Below, piece after piece: positions 9,469-18,167 of a DNA stretch of 39,967 bases. Below the pieces are notes generated by a model. That model did not search any database. It was not told the origin of the DNA and saw only the letters and a program-made list of their open reading frames with translations. Position 1 is the stretch's first letter. Each line of letters begins with the position of its first letter. The stretch lies in the NCBI GenBank assembly GCA_944325695.1, contig CALVBA010000011.1, positions 1-39,967 of the forward strand, in the 5' to 3' direction. Source of the stretch: an uncultured Anaeroplasmataceae bacterium. Lineage in GTDB: Bacteria > Bacillota_I > Bacilli_A > Acholeplasmatales > Anaeroplasmataceae. The translations under genes and the position numbers were made by a program.

Positions 9469-10716
9469 TTGCAGGTCAAAGATTTAGTTTTGCGTAAAAG
9501 AATGCTTATACCTATTTTAATAGTAATATTTTTTTGTTTATCCTTTGTTGTAGATAGTCCTAGGAATTTATGGAATGGATATGTTAACATTTTAAAAAGT
9601 GAATCGATTTTAGTTACTGACTATTTAGCGATCGGTGGTTTAGGAGCCACACTTTTTAATGTTGCAACAATTTTATTATTTAACTATTTAATAATTATTC
9701 ATTTAATGAAATTAAAAATTACTGGTCCTATTTTTGCTGGTTTGCTTTCGATTATCGGTTTTTCTTTTTTTGGTAAAAATATTTTTAATACGATCCCCAT
9801 TTATTTAGGAATATTTATCTATGCCAAAGCTGTAAAAACCCCACAAAGAAATTTTATTTTATCTTATTTATTCGCAACAGGTTTATCCCCTGTTGTAAGC
9901 TATTTTTATTTTGGAATTGATATTCCGATTGCGCTGGCAATTTTTTTAGGTACGGTCATTGGAGTTTTTGTCGGATTTATTGTTCCATCACTGGCTGCAC
10001 ATACAATCAAATTTTCACAGGGTTATAATATTTTAAATACTGGTTTTGCATTAGGTGTAATATCGGTTATGATTACATCTATTTTAAACACTATTGGAAT
10101 TCAAATTGAAGTTAACGATATAACAACAGATAAGTATCATAATTTTTTATTAGGATTATTAATATTAATTTCTTGCTTATACTTAATATCAAGTTTTATT
10201 ATTGACAATAAAGCAATTTATCGTTATAAAAAAATATTACACAAATCAGGTCGTTTAGTTACAGATTTTATCCGTGATAATGATCACGCTCCAACGCAAA
10301 TAAATATCGCATTAATGGGATTTTTATGTGTTTTATTAGTTATAATATTTGATATAAAAATTACCGGCCCTGTTTTTGGATCGATTATTGCATGTATGGG
10401 ATTTTCAGCATATGGAGCACATATTAAAAATACTACTCCAGTAATATTAGGTGTAATCCTTATGACCTTATTTTCTAATGTTAATTTTGATAATACTCGT
10501 TATGTCGTAACATTATTTTTTTCTTTTGGTTTAGCACCAATTGCTGGAAGATATGGTTTTTTTGCTGGATTATTAAGTGGTGTATGTTGTACATTTATCT
10601 CTCGTACGACAGTTGGGTTTCAAGGTGGACTTTGTTTATATAATACTGGATTTAGCGCAGGATTTATCGCAGCTATTATCATTCCAGTGATTGAATCTTT
10701 TAGAAAGGAGATATAA
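9469..10716 (+). CDS. DUF1576 multi-spanning membrane protein
   Basis: A 415-aa protein with roughly ten to twelve hydrophobic segments. The TTG at 9469 is chosen because AAGGAG at 9454-9459 lies nine bases before it; the upstream in-frame TTG at 9460 directly abuts the ribosome binding site. The sequence matches the DUF1576 family, conserved integral membrane proteins of unknown function. It contains an internal duplication: KITGPIF...GFSFFGKNIFNTIP around residues 83-110 recurs as KITGPVF...GFSAYGAHIKNTTP around 296-325, and each half has a later YNTGF-type motif. Such duplicated halves are common in transporters, but no substrate can be named. No terminator separates it from the surface operon upstream, so it could be read by the riboswitch transcript. 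It is followed two bases later by a small soluble protein gene. Confidence 0.75.
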   Translation: MQVKDLVLRKRMLIPILIVIFFCLSFVVDSPRNLWNGYVNILKSESILVTDYLAIGGLGATLFNVATILLFNYLIIIHLMKLKITGPIFAGLLSIIGFSFFGKNIFNTIPIYLGIFIYAKAVKTPQRNFILSYLFATGLSPVVSYFYFGIDIPIALAIFLGTVIGVFVGFIVPSLAAHTIKFSQGYNILNTGFALGVISVMITSILNTIGIQIEVNDITTDKYHNFLLGLLILISCLYLISSFIIDNKAIYRYKKILHKSGRLVTDFIRDNDHAPTQINIALMGFLCVLLVIIFDIKITGPVFGSIIACMGFSAYGAHIKNTTPVILGVILMTLFSNVNFDNTRYVVTLFFSFGLAPIAGRYGFFAGLLSGVCCTFISRTTVGFQGGLCLYNTGFSAGFIAAIIIPVIESFRKEI

Positions 10717-10718
10717 TT

Positions 10719-11054
10719 ATGCATCAAGAATCTAAAAAGATTTGCAAAATTACAAGTGAAATTTTGTTATATTTGATGAGTCAAGGATACTATAAAGTAG
10801 TTTTTGATATCGATGTTAAAGATCACATTTTCACGTTAAAGTTCAATTTAAAAAATGTTCCAAAAGATGTTATTTTGTATATGGATCGTAAAATAAATAG
10901 TGAACGTGAATATGAGATTGAAGAATATGGATGGGAATTAATGGGAGAAAGTACTGAGTCTAATGAATTAGAAATGATTGGTTTAATCGTTGATAAATTA
11001 GAGATTGAACAAAAAGGTGATACAACTTATTTCACATTAATAAGGAAAGGGTAA
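10719..11054 (+). CDS. small soluble protein of unknown function
   Basis: A 111-aa protein with no signal peptide or membrane segment. It starts two bases after the DUF1576 gene with a GAAAGGAG ribosome binding site. It is rich in charged residues, with predicted beta strands around residues 25-45 and a C-terminal strand pattern DTTYFTLIRK. The fold hints at an alpha/beta domain, and the last strand vaguely recalls the end of histidine-kinase-type ATPase domains, but no catalytic motif is visible. The tight packing between a DUF1576 membrane protein and a PAP2 phosphatase suggests a shared process at the membrane. I do not recognise the family. Confidence 0.65.
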   Translation: MHQESKKICKITSEILLYLMSQGYYKVVFDIDVKDHIFTLKFNLKNVPKDVILYMDRKINSEREYEIEEYGWELMGESTESNELEMIGLIVDKLEIEQKGDTTYFTLIRKG

Positions 11055-11056
11055 AT

Positions 11057-11671
11057 ATGAAAAATAGAGTTATCAAAATTATTATTGCTTTAATTATTTT
11101 TTTAGCAATGCTTACAATCGTCTTAATTAATCCAGCAAATCCATTGGATTATGCAATTCGTGATTTTTTCTACAGTATTCGTATCAAACCATTAAATAAA
11201 ATTTTTACAATTTATACTAATTTATGTGATGCATATGTAATCATTCCATTACTAATTGGCTTGTTATTGGTTTTTAAGAAAAATCTTTATCGAATCATTA
11301 TTACATGTAATATTGCTTTTGCATTTGTATTAAACAACATAATTAAATTGTTAGTAAATCGCGAGCGTCCATTAGTAGAAATGCAGTTAGTTAGCGAATC
11401 TTCATCATCATTCCCAAGCGGACATTCCATGAATGGAATTGCTTTTTATTTAATGTTATTTTATATTATTAGTTTAAATGTTGAAAATGAAAAGACAAGA
11501 AAATCTTTAATTTTTGTAGGATATTTTATCGGTTGTTTTCTAGTTATATCTAGATTGTATTTAGGAGTACATTATTTTACTGATACAATCGCAGGTTTTA
11601 GCTTAGGATATGCAATTTGTAATTTTATGATGATTATCTTAGATAAATACCTAGCAAAAGATACAAAATAA
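11057..11671 (+). CDS. PAP2-family membrane phosphatase
   Basis: A 204-aa integral membrane protein with about six hydrophobic helices and all three signature motifs of the type 2 phosphatidic acid phosphatase superfamily. They are KLLVNRERP (K-x6-RP), PSGHS and SRLYLGVHYFTD (SR-x5-H-x3-D). The two His residues and the Arg are the expected catalytic residues for removing phosphate from a lipid pyrophosphate or phosphatidate. Members act on undecaprenyl pyrophosphate, phosphatidylglycerophosphate or phosphatidic acid, and the sequence does not show which. The start follows the previous stop by two bases with AAGGAAAGGG upstream. It is the last gene before the strong hairpin at 11684-11746, so it closes the transcription unit. 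Family assignment is secure; the substrate is open. Confidence 0.9.
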   Translation: MKNRVIKIIIALIIFLAMLTIVLINPANPLDYAIRDFFYSIRIKPLNKIFTIYTNLCDAYVIIPLLIGLLLVFKKNLYRIIITCNIAFAFVLNNIIKLLVNRERPLVEMQLVSESSSSFPSGHSMNGIAFYLMLFYIISLNVENEKTRKSLIFVGYFIGCFLVISRLYLGVHYFTDTIAGFSLGYAICNFMMIILDKYLAKDTK

Positions 11672-11683
11672 TTTATATTGATT

Positions 11684-11746
11684 AAAGTAATTATTAATAT
11701 TAATATTCTTATATGAATCTTAGTATTAATGATTACTTTTTTATTT
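11684..11746. terminator. long AT-rich intrinsic terminator, probably bidirectional
   Basis: A 25-base arm at 11684-11708 is nearly fully complementary to 11715-11739, with a short loop. It is followed by TTTT/TTATTTT on the plus strand and T-rich sequence on the other. It ends the PAP2 transcript and isolates the diguanylate cyclase promoter. Confidence 0.8.
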
Positions 11747-11784
11747 TAAAGTTAATAATTTATAAATTACTAACGAAGAATTGT

Positions 11785-11813
11785 TTGACAATCCACAAAT
11801 TTCATATTATAAT
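11785..11813 (+). promoter_or_regulatory. consensus sigma-A promoter of the GGDEF gene
   Basis: TTGACA at 11785-11790 and TATAAT at 11808-11813 have a 17-base spacer. Transcription should start near 11820, leaving a leader of about 55 bases in which I see no riboswitch motif. Confidence 0.85.
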
Positions 11814-11875
11814 ATGTTACAATTAAATTACTACGAAAAATTTTATAAAATATCGTTTTTACGGGGGTATTAGAA

Positions 11876-13822
11876 GTGAAAAAGAAACTATTTCACGATT
11901 TAAGACGAATGGTAATTGGTATAATTATATTAATGATATTATGTAGTACTGTTATTGTAACAATATTTAATATTGGAACAAATAAAAGAGAAATTGAAAC
12001 CATGTATAATCAAATGGTAGAAAAATATGAAGTAAGTAAAGAAAATTATAAATCTAAAATCGATTTGTTTCGTGAAGATTACTTAAATCGTTGTTTTGCT
12101 CTTTCATACTTTTTAAGTTCTAAAAATTCATTGATTGATAATTCTGAATTAAATGAATTACGAAGACTGATGGAAGTTAGTTCGATTAATTTAATTGATT
12201 TTGATAATAAAGTTGTGCAAAGCACGGATGAAAGTTTAAAAAATATTGATTTTGATGATGTAGCTGAATATGACGATTTTGTTTCATTTTTAGCTGATGA
12301 TGAAGTAGAATCATATTATTCATATGTAAAAAGACCATTTCATAATTTAGAAGATGAAGCTTCATATTTTGCTGTAAAAATTGAGTCAAACATATATCAC
12401 GCAATTTTATTAGAAGTAAATTATAATGTTTTCGGAGATATTGTAAGAGAAAATTCTCTAGCAACTTTAGTAAAACAGACCGTAAAAGTTTCTGGAAATG
12501 AATATTTTTTAATGGATGTGACAACAAAAGAAATTGTTGGAATTAGTAAAGAATCCGAAAATATGATTGGTGATTTAGTTAATAATGCCGATTTATTTAT
12601 CAAATTATCAAATAAAAATTCGATGAGGTTTATTAATATTGATGGTAAATTTTACTTTTCTTCAAGTTATATCATTGAAGGACAAGTTCTAGGGATACTT
12701 ATTAGTACCAGTAAAACGATTAATGATATTATTTTATCGATTATTTTAATTGCTATTTCGTTATCTATTGTATCTATTGTATCTCTAATATACACTAATT
12801 CTTTTTTAAAACACGAAGTATTTAATGATTTTATGAAGATTGAAAATTCTGTAAGTGAATTATTATCTGGAAAATTAAATGTGAAGTTTTATGATTTTAA
12901 ATATGAGGAATTCAAAAAAATATCTGAAGCATTGAAACTTTTGCAAAAAAGTTATTTAGAAAAAAATTCACGTATTACTCGTTTGACACAAGCTATTTCT
13001 AAAAATATTGCCGCTTTTGAGGTTATCTATGGTATTGATGTTTTCTTATCTAATAATATGCAGGCGTTATTACATTTAACAGATAAAGAATGGTATGATA
13101 TTTATCATGATATTGATAAATTCAAAAACTTCATTTTATATTTAAAATCATTAGAAGATGAAAATAAAATTATAAATTATAATGGTCTATATTTAGAAAT
13201 TGACGTTGTAGAGCAAGAAAACTCTTTTAACGGGATAATTAAAAATCGTACAGATGAAATTTTAAATAAATTAGAATTAGAGCAAAAAATAATTCATTTT
13301 AAAAGCGAAAGTGAAACTGATCCATTAACTAATTTATTAAATCGCAAAGGATTTACCGCGATTGTTTCAGATTTAATTAAAACAAATCAACGGGGAATTT
13401 TATTTGAGTTTGATTTGGACCATTTTAAACGTGTTAATGATAGTGAAGGACATTTGGTTGGAGATAAAGTTTTACAAATATTTTCTAATGTATTAAAAAA
13501 AGTATTTGTTAATAAATCTACAATTGCTCGAATTGGTGGCGACGAATTTTTAATATTTATTGATGTTTATTTTGATAAATCATTAATTGAACAAAAAATG
13601 AAGTTATTTTATGAAACACTTCATTGTGATTTAAAATACTATATTGAACGTTATGAGGTTTCTTCAAGTGTTGGTATAGCTTATTTTAGCGATGAAGTTA
13701 ATTCATATCATATGTTATATAAAGCATGTGATGCTGCATTGTATAATGCAAAAGAGTTTGGAAGAAATAATTATTCAGTTTATAAACTTATTAAAAATAA
13801 AAATAAAACTCAGTCCAAATAA
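11876..13822 (+). CDS. membrane-bound diguanylate cyclase (GGDEF)
   Basis: A 648-aa sensor protein that starts at GTG, with a GGGGGT ribosome binding site eight bases upstream. Topology: a first membrane helix (about 12-34), an extracytoplasmic sensor region (about 35-278) and a second helix (about 282-307). Then come a short HAMP-like linker, a weak PAS-like segment (about 375-455) and a GGDEF domain (about 478-640). The catalytic RIGGDEF motif is intact (GGDEF at 554-558), with the DPLTNLLNR motif at the domain start and a DLDHFKRVND metal/substrate segment. It should make cyclic di-GMP from two GTP at the membrane. The RxxD inhibitory site normally found before the motif is absent, so allosteric product inhibition through that site is unlikely. 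It has its own promoter and terminator. The ligand sensed is unknown. Confidence 0.92.
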   Translation: MKKKLFHDLRRMVIGIIILMILCSTVIVTIFNIGTNKREIETMYNQMVEKYEVSKENYKSKIDLFREDYLNRCFALSYFLSSKNSLIDNSELNELRRLMEVSSINLIDFDNKVVQSTDESLKNIDFDDVAEYDDFVSFLADDEVESYYSYVKRPFHNLEDEASYFAVKIESNIYHAILLEVNYNVFGDIVRENSLATLVKQTVKVSGNEYFLMDVTTKEIVGISKESENMIGDLVNNADLFIKLSNKNSMRFINIDGKFYFSSSYIIEGQVLGILISTSKTINDIILSIILIAISLSIVSIVSLIYTNSFLKHEVFNDFMKIENSVSELLSGKLNVKFYDFKYEEFKKISEALKLLQKSYLEKNSRITRLTQAISKNIAAFEVIYGIDVFLSNNMQALLHLTDKEWYDIYHDIDKFKNFILYLKSLEDENKIINYNGLYLEIDVVEQENSFNGIIKNRTDEILNKLELEQKIIHFKSESETDPLTNLLNRKGFTAIVSDLIKTNQRGILFEFDLDHFKRVNDSEGHLVGDKVLQIFSNVLKKVFVNKSTIARIGGDEFLIFIDVYFDKSLIEQKMKLFYETLHCDLKYYIERYEVSSSVGIAYFSDEVNSYHMLYKACDAALYNAKEFGRNNYSVYKLIKNKNKTQSK

Positions 13823-13840
13823 GTGAACTGAGTTTTTTTT
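13805..13840. terminator. terminator shared by converging genes
   Basis: AAAACTCAGT (13805-13814) pairs with ACTGAGTTTT (13827-13836), with T's to 13840. The left arm overlaps the last codons of the diguanylate cyclase gene. On the minus strand the hairpin is followed by T-rich sequence, so it can also end the converging activase operon. Confidence 0.85.
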
Positions 13841-15074
13841 ATAATCGTTCTTTAGCGATGGCTAACATTAATTTAATGCGATTTTCTTGATTAACTTTGG
13901 TAGCAGATGGGTCATAGTCAATTGCGACAATATTACTTTGTGGATATAATTCTTTAATTTGTTTCATAACACCTTTTCCACAAATATGGTTTGGTAAGCA
14001 TCCAAAAGGTTGTGCACAAACAATATTTTCATATCCAATTTGCGTCAATTCGACCATTTCAGCAGTTAAAAGCCATCCTTCTCCCATTTTAACTCCATGA
14101 TCAATTACTCCATTAGACATTTCTTTAGTATGTTTGAAAGGTTGCATTGGAACAATTTCTGTATTCTTTTTGATAGCTTTTATCATCAATCCTTCTAATA
14201 ATTCTAAATATTTTATTAAAAGTGATGGGAGAATTTTCTTTGTTTTTTTACCACCATAAAGATTAATATCGTACAATGAATTATAAATGCAATAAAATCC
14301 AAATCCTAAAATTCCTGGGACCATTATTTCACAATCTTGGCTGATTAAGAAATCTTCTAAATCGTTATTTCCTAAGGCCGCGTATTTAACATATATTTCT
14401 CCAACAATACCCACTTTTATTTTCTTTGCTTTACTTACTTTAAGATTTGCGAAATCTTTAGCAATTTCGTTTAATCTTTTCTTCATTTGGAAGAATTTAA
14501 TTCCTGTATTAGCATCAATATCATTGCTGATGTTTTGAATCCATTTATCGACTAAATTTTTACTAGCGTTAGGTTCTAATTCATAGCTTCGAGTTTTATT
14601 GTATAAATACATTAACATATCGCCATAAATTAAAGCTGCACATATTTTACGAATCATTTTTAAATCAATAACTAAACCAGAATCCTTTTCTAAATTGCTC
14701 ATATTTAAACTTAAAACAGGAACGTGTGGATAACCAGCTTTAATCAATGCTTTTCTCAATAAGTGTAAGTAGTTAGAAGCGCGACATCCTCCACCAGTCT
14801 GGGTAATAAGTAAGGCAACATCATCAGTACGTTCTCGATTATTTAAAGCATCGATAAATTGTCCTATAACTAGTGTTGCTGGGTAACATGTATCATTATG
14901 AACGTATTTTAATCCTTCATTGCAACATGCTTCAGATTTATTTTTTAAAACTTCAACTTTATATCCACATCCAATTAAGGCTCTTTCAAATAATCTAAAA
15001 TGAATATCTGCCATTGAAGGAATTAAAATAGTATGAGTTTTAACCATTTCTTTAGTAAATTTTGGGTATGACAT
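13839..15074 (-). CDS. 2-hydroxyacyl-CoA dehydratase-like protein, C-terminal half of the long activase family
   Basis: A 411-aa protein resembling the C-terminal part of the long (about 1400-aa) acyl-CoA dehydratase activase-related proteins (COG3580/COG3581 type). Visible features are the N-terminal SMADIHF segment, the Cys-rich EACCNEG and NDTCYPAT motifs, LITQTGGGCRASN, and a late CAQPFGCLPNHICGKG. These cysteines are candidate iron-sulfur ligands. The start has GGAGG at 15081-15085, within the end of the upstream gene, and the ATG begins one base after that gene's stop in a different frame. Translation of the two genes is probably coupled. The biochemical role of these long proteins is not established; a redox or radical enzyme-activation role is inferred from the family. 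Confidence 0.8.
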   Translation of the reverse strand: MSYPKFTKEMVKTHTILIPSMADIHFRLFERALIGCGYKVEVLKNKSEACCNEGLKYVHNDTCYPATLVIGQFIDALNNRERTDDVALLITQTGGGCRASNYLHLLRKALIKAGYPHVPVLSLNMSNLEKDSGLVIDLKMIRKICAALIYGDMLMYLYNKTRSYELEPNASKNLVDKWIQNISNDIDANTGIKFFQMKKRLNEIAKDFANLKVSKAKKIKVGIVGEIYVKYAALGNNDLEDFLISQDCEIMVPGILGFGFYCIYNSLYDINLYGGKKTKKILPSLLIKYLELLEGLMIKAIKKNTEIVPMQPFKHTKEMSNGVIDHGVKMGEGWLLTAEMVELTQIGYENIVCAQPFGCLPNHICGKGVMKQIKELYPQSNIVAIDYDPSATKVNQENRIKLMLAIAKERL

Positions 15075-15075
15075 C

Positions 15076-17973
15076 TTAATCCTCCATTTCTAAAGCCCCA
15101 AATAAGCTTCGTAGACGAATTTTAACGGCACCTAGGTTGGTGATTTCATCAATTTTAATTTGTGTATAAATTTTATTATGAGATTCTAATATTGACTTAA
15201 CTTCATCTGTAGTGATAGCATCTAATCCACATCCAAAAGAAACAAGTTGAATTAATTGCATATCTTTTTGTGTCGCAATATAATTAGCAGCTTGGAATAA
15301 TCGTGAATGATATGTCCATTGATTTAAAATATTAGTATTTTGCCGCTCTATCAAATGACAAAGGGCTTCTTCATTAACAATTCCCACATTTAATCCTAAG
15401 ATTAATTTATCAATTCCATGATTAACTTCTGGATCAACATGGTATGGACGTCCAGCTAAGCAAATTATTTGTTTACCTTGACTACGACATTGATCAATAA
15501 TCGCTTGTCCTTTGGCTTTGATTTCTTTTAAATAATTATCATATTCATCATAAGCCAAATTAATCGCTTTAATAAGAGCTTTTTTATTTACTTTTATGTC
15601 GTATTTTAAAAGTAATTCATAAAATTTATCATAGAAGTATTCTCTTTTTGATAAATCAATATAACCAGTAATATAACGGTTTAAATCTAAATTTTTGACG
15701 TTATTTTTAATTTGTTCGGGATAATATGCTACAACTGGACAGTTGTAATGATTATCTCCAAAATGTTCATCAATATTGTAACTCATACAAGGATAGAATA
15801 TATAATCATAGTTAGCATCCATTAATTTTTCAATATGTCCATGGACTAATTTAGCAGGGAAACATGCAGTATCACTTGGGATAGTGTGTTGTCCTTTTAA
15901 ATATAATTTGGCATTTGAAAAGCCACTATTATAAACTGCAAAACCTAAATTAGTAAATAGCGTATAAAAGAAGGGGAAAAGTTCATAGTTATTTAAAACA
16001 AGTGGTATACCAATACTTTTACCACCTAAAACTGGTTGATAACTTAATAATTTATCTTGAATGAAACTATAAATATTTAACGAATTATCAAATATTTTTT
16101 TGTTTAGTGGAACATCACATCGGTTTCCACTTATATAACGATTTTTATTTTTGAAAGTATTAATTGAAAGATTACAGTTATTAGCACATCCTCCACAATT
16201 GATATTACGTACACTGTGTACAAATTCTTTTAATTCTTTTAAAGTTATTATTGAAGATTTTGTCGTATTTTTCTTATTTAGCCCATATAAAGCAGCTCCA
16301 TAAGCCCCCATTATTCCACTGATATTTGGACAAACAACATCGACATTTAATTCTTTTTCAAAGGCTCTTAAAACGGCTTCATTGTGGAATGTACCACCCT
16401 GAACAACAATTTTTTTACCTAATTCCTCTTTGTTTGCCGTACGAATAACTTTGTATAATGCATTTTTTACAACACTTATTGATAAACCAGCAGAAATATT
16501 ATCAATTGTTGCCCCTTCTTTTTGGGCCTCTTTAACCGAAGAATTCATAAAAACAGTACAACGACTTCCCAGCTCAACAGGTTTTTTAGCAAATAATCCT
16601 AACTTAGCGAACTCTTTAACATCATATCCTAAAGCATTAGCAAATGTTTGTAAGAATGATCCACATCCACTTGAACAAGCCTCATTTAAGAAGATATTAG
16701 AGATAACATTATTCTCAATTTTGAAACATTTAATGTCTTGTCCACCAATATCAATGATAAACTCGACATCAGGCATAAATTTTTTAGCTGCTGTAAAATG
16801 GGCAATCGTTTCGACAATTCCATCATCTAAATTAAAAGCTGCCTTGATTAACTCTTCTCCATAACCGGTAGAAGTAGCATAAGCAATATTAAGGTTTGGA
16901 TATGTTTCATAAAGACCTATTAATACATCTTTGATAATAGTAACCGGATTTCCTTTATTCGGCATATATTTTTCAAAACGAATATTGGCATCTTCATCAA
17001 TTAATACCATTTTTAAAGTTGTTGAACCAGAATCAATTCCAAGAAACAATCTACCATCATACTTATCAAGGGGTAATAAATTAACCTTGGCTTTGTTATG
17101 ACGGTTTTTAAATTCATTATATTCTTCCATATTATTAAATAATGGTTCATGATTTTTATATGTAGGCTCACTTTTCATGGCTTTTAAGTTTTCAATTATT
17201 GTCTCTAAGTTAATTACTTTGTTTGCACATAAAGCTGTTCCAATTGCAACATAATATAATGAATTTAATGGAGATGTACCATGTAAATGAAGAGCTTCAT
17301 CAAATGACTCGCGTAATTCACTAATAAATGTTAATGGACCTCCAAGATAGACAATATTTCCTTTGATTTCGCGACCTTGCGCTAATCCACCTATTGTTTG
17401 ATTAACCACGGCGTTAAAAATAGATTTAGAAATATCTTCTTTTTTTGCTCCTTGGTTAATTAGCGGTTGAATATCTGTTTTAGCAAAAACACCACAACGA
17501 CTGGCAATATTATAAACTTTAGTGTGCTTTTGGGCTAATTCATTCATTGTTGGAATATCAATATTTAATAAAGTTGCCATTTGATCAATGAATGCTCCTG
17601 TTCCACCGGCGCAAGAACCGTTCATACGTACTTCTAATCCATCAGTTAAAAATAAAATCTTGGCATCTTCTCCCCCAAGTTCGATGATACAATCGGTTTG
17701 AGGTAAGAATTTTTTAGCGGCAATTCTTGTTGCATATACCTCTTGTACAAACTCAACGTTAATTTTTTCTGCTAGTCCCATACATGCACTACCAGACATG
17801 GCTATTTGACAAGGTGTATTTTTGATGACATCGTTATTAAGTTTTGTTAATAACTCTAAAACTTTTTCTTTAATTTTTGAAAAGTGTCGTTCATAAGATT
17901 CATAGATGATTTTATCATCTTTTAAAACGACACATTTGATTGTTGTAGAACCAACATCTAGACCTATTTTCAT
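15076..17973 (-). CDS. double BadF/BcrA-type acyl-CoA dehydratase activase with DUF2229
   Basis: A 965-aa protein with two ASKHA-fold activase domains in tandem. The first (about 1-255) shows GLDVGSTTIK, ELGGEDAKI, NGSCAGGTGAF and SRCGVFAKTD. The second (about 308-570) shows GIDSGSTTLK, DIGGQDIKC, EACSSGCGSF and SRCTVFMNSS. Each domain has the two cysteine positions that, in the HgdC activator, hold one 4Fe-4S cluster shared across a dimer. A Cys-rich linker (NCGGCANNC with a later GNRC, about 592-616) is followed by a DUF2229-type region (about 650-870) with PSDTACFPAK and FYPCMSYN. The ATG at 17973 has GGAG ten bases upstream and a consensus promoter. It probably hydrolyses ATP to drive low-potential electron transfer; the partner is presumably the product of the next gene. 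Confidence 0.87.
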   Translation of the reverse strand: MKIGLDVGSTTIKCVVLKDDKIIYESYERHFSKIKEKVLELLTKLNNDVIKNTPCQIAMSGSACMGLAEKINVEFVQEVYATRIAAKKFLPQTDCIIELGGEDAKILFLTDGLEVRMNGSCAGGTGAFIDQMATLLNIDIPTMNELAQKHTKVYNIASRCGVFAKTDIQPLINQGAKKEDISKSIFNAVVNQTIGGLAQGREIKGNIVYLGGPLTFISELRESFDEALHLHGTSPLNSLYYVAIGTALCANKVINLETIIENLKAMKSEPTYKNHEPLFNNMEEYNEFKNRHNKAKVNLLPLDKYDGRLFLGIDSGSTTLKMVLIDEDANIRFEKYMPNKGNPVTIIKDVLIGLYETYPNLNIAYATSTGYGEELIKAAFNLDDGIVETIAHFTAAKKFMPDVEFIIDIGGQDIKCFKIENNVISNIFLNEACSSGCGSFLQTFANALGYDVKEFAKLGLFAKKPVELGSRCTVFMNSSVKEAQKEGATIDNISAGLSISVVKNALYKVIRTANKEELGKKIVVQGGTFHNEAVLRAFEKELNVDVVCPNISGIMGAYGAALYGLNKKNTTKSSIITLKELKEFVHSVRNINCGGCANNCNLSINTFKNKNRYISGNRCDVPLNKKIFDNSLNIYSFIQDKLLSYQPVLGGKSIGIPLVLNNYELFPFFYTLFTNLGFAVYNSGFSNAKLYLKGQHTIPSDTACFPAKLVHGHIEKLMDANYDYIFYPCMSYNIDEHFGDNHYNCPVVAYYPEQIKNNVKNLDLNRYITGYIDLSKREYFYDKFYELLLKYDIKVNKKALIKAINLAYDEYDNYLKEIKAKGQAIIDQCRSQGKQIICLAGRPYHVDPEVNHGIDKLILGLNVGIVNEEALCHLIERQNTNILNQWTYHSRLFQAANYIATQKDMQLIQLVSFGCGLDAITTDEVKSILESHNKIYTQIKIDEITNLGAVKIRLRSLFGALEMED

Positions 17974-18013
17974 TTTTTACACGCTCCAAAAAAAACTTCC
18001 ATTTTATCGCTTT

Positions 18014-18042
18014 ATTATATTTTAAAAACGTACAAATGTCAA
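18014..18042 (-). promoter_or_regulatory. consensus promoter of the activase operon
   Basis: On the minus strand, TTGACA (18037-18042) and TATAAT (18014-18019) are separated by 17 bases, and the start codon is about 40 bases downstream. It diverges from the lipoprotein promoter about 60 bases away. Confidence 0.82.
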
Positions 18043-18101
18043 ATATAGTGATATCTTGATATTCGTTTTTACATGAGCTAAAAAAGTTTAAATATAAAGT
18101 G

Positions 18102-18130
18102 TTGTAAAATTGATTATAATGGGTTATAAT
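18102..18130 (+). promoter_or_regulatory. promoter of the GLUG lipoprotein gene
   Basis: TTGTAA (18102-18107) and TATAAT (18125-18130) with a 17-base spacer precede the ATG at 18168. A second TATAAT sits at 18115-18120, but it has no well placed -35. Confidence 0.7.
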
Positions 18131-18167
18131 TATAAACAACAATAATATTGTAAGGAGCAAAAAACAG

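Noticed and set aside
11814-11875. A second c-di-GMP riboswitch in the leader of the diguanylate cyclase gene
   Set aside because: No GGCAAA/GACGCAAA core or terminator is present in the 55-base leader.
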